The position numbers and the translations under genes are program-made. Shown here piece after piece: positions 8,039-16,746 of a stretch of 46,466 nucleotides of DNA. Below the pieces are notes generated by a model. It was not told the DNA's origin and did no database searches. It worked only from the letters and a program-made list of their open reading frames with translations. Source of the DNA: Candidatus Zixiibacteriota bacterium (GTDB lineage Bacteria; Zixibacteria; MSB-5A5; GN15; FEB-12); the NCBI GenBank assembly GCA_024278935.1, contig JAJRSF010000056.1, forward strand, positions 1-46,466, in the 5' to 3' direction. How positions within the stretch are numbered: the first letter of the stretch is position 1; each line of letters starts with the position of its first letter.

Positions 8039-8755
8039 ATGACTGATAAATTAAATTTACAAGAATTAGTACGACGTGCCTTTCAATCTGAGATTGATAT
8101 GGGCGTTGGTGAAGCTATTATCAATAAGCAAGCAACGCTACCATCTCAGACTGTTGTCGTGGAAGAAAACAAGCAGGCTACAACGCAGGTGACTTCTTCG
8201 TATGCTAATTTAGATGAACATTTTGCTGCTATTTCAAGTTGTCAAAAATGTTCACTCGGGAAAACACGAAATAAATTTGTCTATGGCGTTGGTAACCCAA
8301 ATGCTGATTTGCTCATTATCGGGGAAGCACCCGGAGCAAAAGAGGATGAACTCGGTGAACCATTTGTTGGGGCATCAGGAGCTTTGCTTGATAAAATGCT
8401 TGCAGCTATTCAGCTAAGTAGACAAACTGTTTATATTGCCAATATATTAAAATGTCGTCCGCCAGAAAATCGAAATCCATTACCAGAAGAACGAGAACTT
8501 TGTTTTCCATATTTGTATGAACAGATTGATATGATTAAACCAAAACTTATATGTACATTTGGATTGGTATCATCTCAAGCGTTGTTGGATACTACAGAAA
8601 GTTTAGGTGGTTTGAGAAATAAATGGCATGAGTTTCGTGGGGTACCAGTGATGGTTACATATCATCCTGCTTTGTTGTTACGGAATCCACATTTTAAACG
8701 TGATGCTTGGGAAGATATGAAAAAATTAAAAGTAAGTTATGAAAGTATGAGATAA
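8039..8755 (+). CDS. Type 4 uracil-DNA glycosylase (Fe-S cluster family)
   Basis: Removes uracil from DNA in base-excision repair. After a weakly conserved N-terminal extension of about 60 residues come the family signatures: CQKCSLGKTR with Cys68 and Cys71, the uracil-binding GEAPGAKEDELGEPFVG, NILKCRPPENRNPLP and ELCFPYL, which provide the third and fourth cluster cysteines, and TYHPALLLRNP with the catalytic-region His. All four cysteines of the [4Fe-4S] site are present. At 238 residues it is a little longer than the minimal enzyme because of the N-terminal extension. It sits between coaBC and dnaB in the same direction with short gaps. Confidence 0.92.
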   Translation: MTDKLNLQELVRRAFQSEIDMGVGEAIINKQATLPSQTVVVEENKQATTQVTSSYANLDEHFAAISSCQKCSLGKTRNKFVYGVGNPNADLLIIGEAPGAKEDELGEPFVGASGALLDKMLAAIQLSRQTVYIANILKCRPPENRNPLPEERELCFPYLYEQIDMIKPKLICTFGLVSSQALLDTTESLGGLRNKWHEFRGVPVMVTYHPALLLRNPHFKRDAWEDMKKLKVSYESMR

Positions 8756-8765
8756 ATTTTAAGTT

Positions 8766-10202
8766 ATGTATGATAACAATCGTCCAAGAACAAAAAAAGT
8801 AGACAAGACTGTATCTCCAAATTCGGTTGATGCCGAACGGGCAGTACTGGGTGCAATTTTAAAAGACCAAGATGGTATTTCAATAGTGCTTGAAGTGTTT
8901 AATGCTCCTGAACATTTTTATGTTCCGAAGCATCGGATAATTTTTAAAGCGATACTTTCTCTCTATGGAAAAAATGAACCTGCCGATATTACAACTGTTT
9001 CAAACGAACTACAAAAAACAGATGAGCTGGAACCAATCGGCGGACGTGTCTATCTGGTTGGGTTGATTGAAGAGATCGTTTCTATTGCCAACTTAAAATA
9101 TCATTGTGATATTGTTTTAGAAAAATCTACTCTTCGTAAACTTATAAATACATCTACTGAAATTATTACAAATTGCTATGCTGCCGATATGCCTGCCGAT
9201 GAATTGCTCAATGATGCCGAGTCGAGTATTTTTTCTATCTCTCAAGCAAGATTGAAACAGGGGTTTGTGCCTCTTAAAGATTTGATGCCCGGAACGTTTA
9301 ATGATATTGAAGATTTGCAGTCTGATAATTCATCGCTTGTTGGAATCAAAACGGGTTATGATGAGTTAGATGAGATGACGAACGGATTTCATAATGGTGA
9401 TTTGATTATTATCGCGGGGAGACCGTCGATGGGAAAATCATCGCTTGCGATGAACATTGCCGAACATATTGCCGTTGAACATAAAAAACCTGTTGGTGTA
9501 TTTTCACTTGAAATGTCAAAAGAAGCATTAGCACTTCGCCTGTTATGTGGTCGTGCGAAAATTTCTCAACAAAAATTACGTGCCGGAAAACTTCGTGATG
9601 ATGAATGGCCACGGCTTACATCTGCCGGAGGAGTCTTAGCAGATGCACCGATTTATATAGATGATACTGCCGATTTAGGGACTCTTGAAATGCTTGCCAA
9701 AGCACGTCGCTTAAAATCACAGCATGATCTGGGAGCGGTGATTGTCGATTATATTCAGATGATGCAAATGTCAGGTCGTCATGAGAACCGTCAGCAGGAG
9801 ATGTCTGCAATTTCCAGAAGTATGAAAGTGCTTGCGAAAGAATTAAATATCCCGGTAATTGCATTATCGCAGCTTTCTCGACAGGTAGAATCTCGACCTG
9901 ATAAGCGTCCGATGCTTTCTGATTTGCGTGAGTCGGGTGCGATTGAGCAGGATGCCGATATAGTCATGTTCGTTTTCCGTGAAGAACATTATATGGCTCA
10001 TATTGAACAGACTGATCCGAAATATTTAGAAGTTGAGGGTAAGGCAGAAATTATTATTGCTAAGCAACGTAATGGCCCTACCGGAAATATAAAGCTTGCG
10101 TTCGTTAAAGAGATTGCTCGGTTTGAAAATTTGGCTCCCGGGTATCGTGAGGTTCCCGCAGGTGTTGAACCGGTTGCAGGCGACGAACCTTCTCCGTTTT
10201 AA
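8766..10202 (+). CDS. dnaB: Replicative DNA helicase DnaB
   Basis: Hexameric helicase that unwinds DNA ahead of the replisome. The 478-residue chain has the N-terminal DnaB domain beginning VSPNSVDAERAVLGAIL (residues 16-32), a linker region, and the RecA-like C-terminal domain. The Walker A motif is GRPSMGKSS (218-226), followed by GVFSLEMSKEAL, the Walker B strand LGAVIVDYIQMM, LAKELNIPVIALSQLSRQ, and SDLRESGAIEQDADIVMFVF. No intein is present. The start is 10 bases after the uracil-DNA glycosylase stop. Confidence 0.97.
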   Translation: MYDNNRPRTKKVDKTVSPNSVDAERAVLGAILKDQDGISIVLEVFNAPEHFYVPKHRIIFKAILSLYGKNEPADITTVSNELQKTDELEPIGGRVYLVGLIEEIVSIANLKYHCDIVLEKSTLRKLINTSTEIITNCYAADMPADELLNDAESSIFSISQARLKQGFVPLKDLMPGTFNDIEDLQSDNSSLVGIKTGYDELDEMTNGFHNGDLIIIAGRPSMGKSSLAMNIAEHIAVEHKKPVGVFSLEMSKEALALRLLCGRAKISQQKLRAGKLRDDEWPRLTSAGGVLADAPIYIDDTADLGTLEMLAKARRLKSQHDLGAVIVDYIQMMQMSGRHENRQQEMSAISRSMKVLAKELNIPVIALSQLSRQVESRPDKRPMLSDLRESGAIEQDADIVMFVFREEHYMAHIEQTDPKYLEVEGKAEIIIAKQRNGPTGNIKLAFVKEIARFENLAPGYREVPAGVEPVAGDEPSPF

Positions 10203-10289
10203 TCTGCTCAATATGTGATAGAGGTATATGATTGTTGAGGTTATATTTATCATAAATATTAACCGAACTATGTGAGGTCATAAAAATAA

Positions 10290-11653
10290 ATGGCGATAAC
10301 TAAAAAAATAAAATCAGCATATTTTTGTTCACAGTGCGGGGCAGAACATCCCAAGTGGCAAGGTCAATGCAAAGAGTGCAACGCTTGGAATTCCTTGATG
10401 GAAGAAAAAGTAACGACCAAAAGAGGGCAAACTTCTAAAGTTACAGCATCAAAAAAATACGTATCCCTGATATTGAAATGTCGCAATCGTTTGGCTACAA
10501 AAGTGGAATCGATGAGTTTGACCGAGTCCTTGGCGGACATCTCTTGCCCGGCATGACAATTCTTATCGGTGGAGAACCTGGGATTGGGAAGTCGACACTT
10601 ATACTTCAGGCAGCTGAAGCGTATTCCAAATTGGGTCTGCAGGTTTTGTATGTGACCGGTGAAGAATCGCTGACACAACTCAAACTTCGTTCAAACCGTC
10701 TGCAAGTTGTAGGTGAAAATGTCACCGCTATAAATACTACTTCTCTTGAAGAAATCAATTCACTTATTTCCAAAGAAAGATATCAAGTCATCATTGTCGA
10801 TTCTATTCAGACAATTTCATCGACAATGCTTGATTCTCCTCCCGGAACTGTCGGGCAGATTCGCGAAGTGGCACATCAGTTGATATTGTCAGCTAAAGCA
10901 AATGACACAGCTCTGTTTTTAATCGGCCATGTAACCAAAGATGGTGTTGTGGCAGGTCCAAAACTTTTAGAACATATGGTTGATACGGTAATTTATTTTG
11001 AGGGAGACCATACCCATTTGTATCGGATGCTTCGTGCCAACAAAAATCGGTTTGGTTCGGTAGCAGAGATTGGTCTTTTTGAAATGCGACAGGAAGGACT
11101 TGTTGAAGTAAGTAATCCGTCATCACTTTTCCTCTCCGAAAAATATCAGGAACAACGAAGTGGGGCGGTTGTCACGGCGTTGTGCGAAGGGAGCCGTCCG
11201 ATACTTGTAGAGATACAGGCGTTGGTGACATCGGCGAACTATGGCACCGCTCAAAGAGTGGCGACAGGAATTGAGAATAAACGGTTGGCGTTGCTTCTGG
11301 CAATTTTGGAGAAACGATGCGGGTACCCAATGGGAACCAACGATGTATTTGTAAATCCGGCGGGTGGACTCAAGATTGCAGAACCTTCGGTTGATTTGGC
11401 TCTGCTTTTGTCGATAGTTTCATCGCTTCTGAACAAACCTATCGACCCATATACATTGGTGTTTGGTGAGGTTGGATTGTCGGGTGAAGTGCGTGGCGTG
11501 TCGCTTGCTGATAGACGAATCAATGAGGCGGAGAAAATGGGATTTAAAAAAGTGCTGCTTCCAAAATCAAATATTTCAAAAATTACCGATAGCAAAATTG
11601 AGCTTGTTGGAGTTGAAAATTTACAAACCGCAATAGAGAGTTTACTGAATTGA
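10290..11653 (+). pseudogene. radA: DNA repair protein RadA, one-base frameshift near codon 55
   Basis: RadA (Sms) is a RecA-like ATPase and branch-migration factor in recombination. The first frame, from ATG 10290, reads the C4 zinc finger (Cys13, Cys16, Cys27, Cys30, within CSQCGAEHPKWQGQCKEC) but goes out of frame at an A7 run at 10451-10457. The rest is intact in the next frame from that point: IRIPDIEMSQSF, Walker A GGEPGIGKSTL, the RadA-specific KNRFG motif within RANKNRFGSVAEIG, and the Lon-protease-like C-terminal domain to 11653. One extra A in the run restores a 454-residue protein of normal length. No other damage is seen, so a sequencing error or slippage at the A-run is more likely than decay. 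Confidence 0.9.
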
Positions 11654-11654
11654 T

Positions 11655-12791
11655 ATGACTGAAAAAATATATAAAAAAATAACAACCGATGGTGCCGCAC
11701 GACGTGGCGAAGTCACCACCGCTCATGGAACTATCCAAACGCCTGCGTTTATGCCTGTCGGAACATCGGGGGCGGTCAAGGCACTTATCTCTTCGGATTT
11801 GGAAGAGTGCGGAGCTGAAATAATTTTGGGGAATACTTATCATCTCTATCTTCGCCCCGGAATTGAAGTAATACAAAAGATGGGCGGGTTGGCAAAGTTT
11901 AACGGATGGAACAAACCGACTCTGACTGATTCGGGTGGTTTCCAAGTTTTTTCTCTTCGTGATATTGCTAAAATCACCGACGAGGGTGTCAAGTTTCAGT
12001 CGCATATTGATGGGTCGTATCATATGTTCACACCTGAATCTGTCATGGAAGTTGAACACGCTATCGGTGCCGATATTATTATGGCGTTTGACCAATGCGT
12101 GCAGTATCCTGCCGATTTGAAACTCGCTCAACATGGTGTTGATCGGACTTATGCATGGGCAAAACGGTGTGTGAAACGACATTAAGAGTTGATTGAAAAT
12201 GGCGGCTCGGATTACTCGATGCTCTTTGGGATTGTGCAAGGTTCTACCTATAAAGATTTGCGGACGCAGTCGGCGGAGCAGATTGTCTCGCTTGATTTTG
12301 TCGGTAATGCAATCGGTGGGCTTTCGGTTGGGGAACCTAAGGATGAGATGGAAGAGATGCTTGCCCATACGATTCAATACCTCCCTGAAGACAAACCTCG
12401 TTACTTGATGGGGGTTGGATATCCTGAAGATTTACTGATGGCGGTTTCGCATGGTGTCGATATGTTTGACTGCGTGCTTCCGACTCGGAACGCTCGGACT
12501 GGACATGTCTTTACATCGGAGGGACCTCTCATCTATCGCAACGCTACTCATACACTCGAAGATAAACCGCTCGACCCAAATTGTGATTGTAAAGTTTGCC
12601 AGCGGTATTCACGTTCGTATATCCGTCATTTGTATAATCAAAAAGAGATTACCGTGATAATTCTTGCGACTTATCATTCGACATATTTTTATCAGAAACT
12701 GATGCAAAATATTCGGAGATCGATTCAAGGTAATTGTTTTGACCTCTTCCGCAAAGAGTTCTTGGAGTTGTATAGCACTAATGGACGGTAG
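11655..12791 (+). pseudogene. tgt: tRNA-guanine transglycosylase (queuine/preQ1), interrupted by an in-frame TAA
   Basis: Exchanges guanine-34 for preQ1 in tRNAs with GUN anticodons during queuosine synthesis. The frame starts one base after the radA stop and reads normal Tgt sequence (QTPAFMPVGTSGAVKAL, LTDSGGFQVFSLRDIAKI) up to WAKRCVKRH, where TAA occupies 12183-12185. The same frame continues at once with ELIENGGSDYSMLFGIVQGS, then VDMFDCVLPTRNARTGH containing the nucleophilic Asp, and the zinc site CDCKVCQRYSRSYIRH. Both parts together make 378 codons, normal for the family. Only one codon is wrong, so a point mutation or base-call error is likely. It overlaps the convergent PIN-like gene by 14 bases. 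Confidence 0.9.
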
Positions 12792-13617
12792 GGGGATAAG
12801 CTAATTCTCTAATAAATTTCATTTTTTTTATAGTCGTCAAATTTAATGTGTTTTCATTGCGTTTAATTTGATTGAGAATATTACAATTGTCCTTTTCAAT
12901 TATAGCATATTCACAATATGGGATTGCGTGTAAATGTGCTAAATCTCCAAAATCAGAAAGGTCTTTTGGCTCTCGATTTCCCAAATAATATTTGTAGAAA
13001 ATCAATTGAGCATAAAGTTGGATTGACCGAAAAGAGTTGATGTTTATCTTTGTAGCATCTTCTTTAAAAGTCAAAAGAAAATCCTCATCATAGTCCTTTA
13101 ACCATTGTACAACGATACAAAATGTAAACAAATTCTCATCTTTTAATATATACTTACTTCCAAATTGAGGTGAAAAATTTTCTTTTAATTGATTGAATCG
13201 CTTAAGCATTTTCTTCGCGTAATTTGTTTGGTCTATATTAGAACGTGTAATTTTTTCAGATGAAATTTGATTTGATAGCTTCTTAACACCATTATTTTCC
13301 AGAAGCATTGAGTTTAAAGGTGTTAATAAGAGAGAATCTTTTCTTTTTTCAGGGTGAGATTCAAGCTCTTCTCTTAAAATCATATCCCAAGGTTTTATAT
13401 ATGCTGAAGGTAATAATAACAATAAATTGACTAACTCATCATGTAACTTCTGTACAGGAGCAAGTTCAACTAAGTGTTGCCCAGTAATAGCTATTGTTAA
13501 ATCATTTTTAATTAAAAAATCTCTAAGGGGTTTCCAAGGTAACTTCTTCTTTGCAAGCTCACTAAGTATATTTGTATCTAAATATATGAATTTTGAAAAC
13601 GTGTGTTTTCTTTCCAT
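12778..13617 (-). CDS. PIN-like domain protein, putative ribonuclease
   Basis: A 279-residue protein without a name I recognise. Its N-terminus FSKFIYLDTNILSELAKK (residues 7-24) is the first acidic strand-turn of PIN-type nucleases, with Asp14 and Asn16. ITGQHLVELAPV, around residue 50, could carry the second acidic residue. Near the C-terminus DFGDLAHLHAIPYCEYAIIE followed by KD matches the pattern of the last metal-binding acids. The middle part is long and helical, making the protein about twice the size of a VapC toxin, and no small antitoxin gene is next to it. It is AT-rich, has no clear Shine-Dalgarno and runs into the end of tgt. Probably an accessory gene. Confidence 0.6.
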   Translation of the reverse strand: MERKHTFSKFIYLDTNILSELAKKKLPWKPLRDFLIKNDLTIAITGQHLVELAPVQKLHDELVNLLLLLPSAYIKPWDMILREELESHPEKRKDSLLLTPLNSMLLENNGVKKLSNQISSEKITRSNIDQTNYAKKMLKRFNQLKENFSPQFGSKYILKDENLFTFCIVVQWLKDYDEDFLLTFKEDATKININSFRSIQLYAQLIFYKYYLGNREPKDLSDFGDLAHLHAIPYCEYAIIEKDNCNILNQIKRNENTLNLTTIKKMKFIRELAYPPTVH

Positions 13618-13698
13618 TATTAACTTTTTAAATTAGTTTTATGGTTTACTCTATTTATAAAAGAATACACATTAGAAGCGATTGTCAATTATAAAAGG

Positions 13699-13730
13699 AC
13701 TGGATTCCTGCCTACGCAGGAAAGGGGTTC
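13699..13730 (+). repeat. Palindromic repeat unit, copy 1
   Basis: GACTGGATTCCTGCCTACGC followed by AGGAAAGGGG holds a perfect hairpin, TTCCTGC (13706-13712), loop CTAC, GCAGGAA (13717-13723). A related copy lies at 14023-14052. Sequences of this form (TGGATTCCTGC...GCAGGAA) are, from memory, frequent intergenic repeats in bacterial genomes. Confidence 0.6.
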
Positions 13731-13764
13731 GGTAATAGTTCCGTAGGAAAGACTAACTGGGTAG

Positions 13765-13817
13765 CTCACCCCTTGGGGTGAGTATCTATTCTGGATTCCC
13801 TTTTTTAAGGGAATGAC
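13765..13817 (+). repeat. Two further perfect hairpins in the repeat-rich gap
   Basis: CTCACCCC-TT-GGGGTGAG at 13765-13782 is an 8-bp hairpin. ATTCCCTT-TTTT-AAGGGAAT at 13795-13814 is a second one, framed by CTGG before and GAC after, which resembles a degenerate form of the TGGATTCC...GGAATGAC repeat. No gene-like frame crosses them. They could act as transcription or mRNA-end signals for the minus-strand gene, but neither has a convincing T-run for that role. Confidence 0.55.
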
Positions 13818-14022
13818 AAGTATAACATTTTTTCTACATATCTTATGTTGTTACGTTTTGTCTACTGTAATATGAAATGAAAATTTTATTTTCAAGTAAA
13901 AGAGAAAACCAAATAATACGCTATTTCGAAAAACGAACCCATTTCCTTGTAACCAAAACAAGCACACTTAATTACAGCGAAAAAGTTCTTTTACAATGTG
14001 GATAACTTCTCCCGATTGAAAT

Positions 14023-14120
14023 GACTGGATCCGGTCTTTCGCAGGAAAGGGGTGGGCATTGACAATTTTGTCGGGTTCTGCATCCACCTATCGGTGCTCA
14101 CTTGGAACGCCGACCTACGA
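14023..14120 (+). repeat. Palindromic repeat unit, copy 2, plus an imperfect hairpin
   Basis: GACTGGATCCGGTCTTTCGC followed by AGGAAAGGGG (14023-14052) matches copy 1 at both ends but has lost the left arm of its hairpin. Next to it, GTCGGGTTC (14070-14078) and GAACGCCGAC (14105-14114) form an imperfect long stem enclosing CACC-TATC-GGTG. The element ends just downstream of the minus-strand barrel gene. Between the repeats, at 13821-14022, I see no gene. Confidence 0.5.
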
Positions 14121-14128
14121 GAGAATAT

Positions 14129-14740
14129 TTATTTCAATTTGAACAAATAGCCGATGGAGAGTTTGACATAGTTGGCTCGGAAATTGAGTTCTTCTTCGGC
14201 AAAAGAATCTGTTCCGGTTTGATTGAAGTAGACAAACGAGGGGGAGATCTCAGTGACAATAACTTCAATTGAATATTTGTGTTGTATTCGCATTCCCAAA
14301 ATAATTCGATACCCATATGCATTTGAAAAAGAAATATCTTGCGGAGGTCCATTGATACGATTTTCAAAATAATTACTTTCCGTCAGATCAAAATTTCCTA
14401 GACCATAGAGACCACCAAAACCAATATAGATAGTCATCTTTTTTGTACCTCGATAGTAAAGTGCTTCGGTTGAAAAAGAGTGTCTGCGAATTGTGCCATT
14501 CGGATAATTGAGAGCATCGACTTTTCCAAACATCAAATCAAATGATGAACGAAAAATAAAAGGATGCTTGAACAGGTATTCAAATTTGAGAGACATCTCA
14601 GGTCCCGCTAATATCATCGCACTTTGACTACTAACTCCTGCTGTCACATGCAGATTCATCGTATTAACCGTATCTTGAGTGGTAGGGTTTAACGGATAAT
14701 TTGACATACTGAGTAAAGTGGCAAGTATTATAGTAAACAA
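14129..14740 (-). CDS. Small predicted outer-membrane beta-barrel protein
   Basis: I do not recognise the family. The 203-residue product has a short hydrophobic N-terminus (FTIILATLLSM) that could be a signal peptide. Amphipathic strand-like segments with aromatic girdles follow (STEALYYRGTKKMTIYIGFG, AYGYRIILGM), and the end NYVKLSIGYLFKLK is typical of 8-strand outer-membrane proteins with a porin-like fold. The start is TTG at 14738-14740, chosen because AAGGAG lies 7 bases before it and no ATG fits better; it could also start further in. It faces away from the aldehyde dehydrogenase gene, separated from it by a 330-base regulatory gap. Confidence 0.6.
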   Translation of the reverse strand: MFTIILATLLSMSNYPLNPTTQDTVNTMNLHVTAGVSSQSAMILAGPEMSLKFEYLFKHPFIFRSSFDLMFGKVDALNYPNGTIRRHSFSTEALYYRGTKKMTIYIGFGGLYGLGNFDLTESNYFENRINGPPQDISFSNAYGYRIILGMRIQHKYSIEVIVTEISPSFVYFNQTGTDSFAEEELNFRANYVKLSIGYLFKLK

Positions 14741-14957
14741 AGTTTATCTCCTTGGAAGTAACTGTCTACTATATAAACGGATATATCGGTCAAAAGGTCA
14801 AAAGAAAAATTTTCATTCGCAAAATTAGTGGAGAAAATAGAGCAATCTCAGAAATTAAAAAAATAGAATTATGCGGACTAATTACAACCTATTTAGTAAT
14901 CTATGTAAGTCGTTGTCTTTCAACAGAAAAAAGTTAGTAAATGATAAATAATAGCTA

Positions 14958-14985
14958 TTGACATAAGACTTTAAACAACTATATT
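14958..14985 (+). promoter_or_regulatory. Sigma-70-like promoter for the aldehyde dehydrogenase gene
   Basis: TTGACA at 14958-14963 and TATATT at 14980-14985 are separated by 16 bases. The -35 is a perfect match to the common consensus and the -10 matches 5 of 6. It lies about 90 bases before the start codon at 15075. The rest of the 14741-14957 gap shows no credible gene. Confidence 0.65.
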
Positions 14986-15006
14986 TACCGGATTGTAGAT
15001 AGGGAC

Positions 15007-15022
15007 TGTGAATAAATTCACA
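15007..15022 (+). promoter_or_regulatory. CRP/FNR-family-like palindromic operator
   Basis: TGTGAATAAATTCACA is a perfect 7-bp inverted repeat around AA and exactly fits TGTGA-N6-TCACA, the binding form of Crp. It sits about 20 bases downstream of the -10 above and 8 bases upstream of a second TATAAT (15030-15035). It overlaps one arm of a larger inverted repeat, GGATTGT (14990-14996) with ACAATCC (15020-15026). Likely a control site for the aldehyde dehydrogenase gene; the regulator is not in the window. Confidence 0.5.
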
Positions 15023-15074
15023 ATCCTTATATAATAGAAAGAAATGAAAAATAGTAGTATACATGGAGATTATC

Positions 15075-16564
15075 ATGGCAGAAGTATTCAAAAATTTTAT
15101 CAACGGAAATGGGTAGAGTCAAAATCCGGGGAAACATTTACAAATGTAAACCCTGCAGACTCTGATGATGTGTTAGGTGAATTTCAAAAATCAAACGAAG
15201 ATGATGTAAACGATGCTATCGTAGCAGCAGCAGAAGCGTACAAGACATGGCGTTTAATGCCTGCTCCAAAACGTGGCGAGATTTTATACCGTGTTGCCAA
15301 TCGTCTGCTTGCTGACAAAGAACGTATCTCTCAAGAGATGACACGCGAGATGGGTAAAGTTATCAAAGAGACTCGTGGTGATACACAAGAAGCTATCGAC
15401 ATGACCTACTACATGGCTGGTGAAGGTAGACGTTTGTATGGAATGACTACACCATCTGAAATGGAATCAAAATTCAACATGACTATTCGTCAACCTCTTG
15501 GCGTTTGTTCTTTCATCACACCATGGAACTTCCCAATCGCTATTCCATCATGGAAAATGATGCCAGCACTTATTTGTGGTAACACTATCGTAATTAAACC
15601 TGCAACCGATACACCTCTTTCAGTTGTTAACTTAATGAAAGCATGTGAAGCCGAAGGCGTTCCTCCTGGAGTTGTTAATATGGTAACCGGTTCCGGTGGT
15701 GCAGTTGGTACTCCAATGATGAAACATAAAGATGTTAAAGTTGTATCGTTCACAGGTTCTACCGAAGTAGGTAGAATTGTTGCCAGTGCTTGCGCTCCTA
15801 ATTTTAAACATACCTGTTTAGAAATGGGTGGTAAAAACGTTCAGATGGTTATGGATGATGCTAAATTAGAATTAGCTGTTGAAGGTGCCTTGTGGGGTGC
15901 TTTTGGTACAACAGGTCAACGTTGTACAGCGACTTCACGATTAGTTGTTCATGAAAAAGTTTATGATAAATTCTTAGAACTTCTTGTTGAAAAAGTAGCC
16001 AAGTTAAAAGTTGGTAACGGTCTTGACGAATCTATCGACATGGGACCTTGTGTTAACCAAGATCAATTGAACACAGTTTTAAAATATATTGATATTGCGA
16101 AAAAAGATGGCGGTCGTCTTGTTGCCGGTGGCGAAAGATTAACCGGTGGTGCTTATGACAAAGGGTTCTTTGTGCAACCTACTATCTTTGCTGATATCAC
16201 TCAAGATATGACAATCTGGAAAGAAGAAATCTTCGGACCTGTCTTAGCAGTTTCAAAATGTTCTTCTTTTGAACAAGCTATTGAAATGGCAAACGATACT
16301 GTCTATGGATTGTCGGCATCACTTTATACACAAGATGTGAACAAAGCATACACTGCCATGAGAGAGATCGAAACTGGAATCTTTTATGTGAACGCTCCTA
16401 CAATTGGTGCTGAAACTCATCTTCCGTTTGGTGGCGTAAAAGAAACAGGTAACGGACATCGCGAAGCATCAGAAGCTGCGTTGGATGTTTACTCTGAATG
16501 GAAATCAATCTATGTCGATTACTCCGGTAAATTACAAAGACCACAGATTGATAACTTAGACTGA
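15075..16564 (+). CDS. NAD(P)-dependent aldehyde dehydrogenase, one-base frameshift at codon 12
   Basis: Oxidises an aldehyde to the acid with NAD(P); the substrate is not evident. The real start is ATG 15075 (GGAG at 15064-15067), reading [11 protein letters not shown]; the frame then breaks at GGAAATGGG (15101-15110), where one missing A would give [14 protein letters not shown]. The rest is uninterrupted to 16564, about 496 residues in all, normal for the family. Key parts are the cofactor loop [12 protein letters not shown], the Glu in LEMGGKNVQ (about residue 250) and the catalytic Cys in [12 protein letters not shown] (about residue 284). The pattern is closest to the semialdehyde-type group ([10 protein letters not shown]). 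An alternative upstream start at 15044 would avoid the frameshift but replace the conserved N-terminus. Confidence 0.9.
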
Positions 16565-16746
16565 TAGAAGGATTTTTATTATACAGTTATGACAAGATGC
16601 AAATCTATATATGAAGATAACCAAGTGTTGATGCTTTTATATGTCATCTTTTTCATCTGGATGGCATCGTCGATTTGGTGATGCGCAAATATAGCAAAAG
16701 AAATTTTAGTGATAACTGTTAATTTAAAATAAATGGAGTTTTTAAA

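Noticed and set aside
11583-12377. Long minus-strand open frame of 264 codons opposite radA and tgt
   Set aside because: It lies antisense to strongly conserved coding sequence, has no recognisable domain and no Shine-Dalgarno; its openness follows from codon bias of the sense genes.
13997-14005. Single perfect DnaA box (TGTGGATAA) in the repeat gap
   Set aside because: One box alone, without neighbouring boxes, an AT-rich unwinding run or dnaA/dnaN genes nearby, does not make an origin; chance is likely.
14752-14937. Plus-strand frame of 61 codons between the barrel gene and the aldehyde dehydrogenase
   Set aside because: Its composition is ordinary AT-rich intergenic sequence, no good ribosome site or family is seen, and it precedes a promoter.
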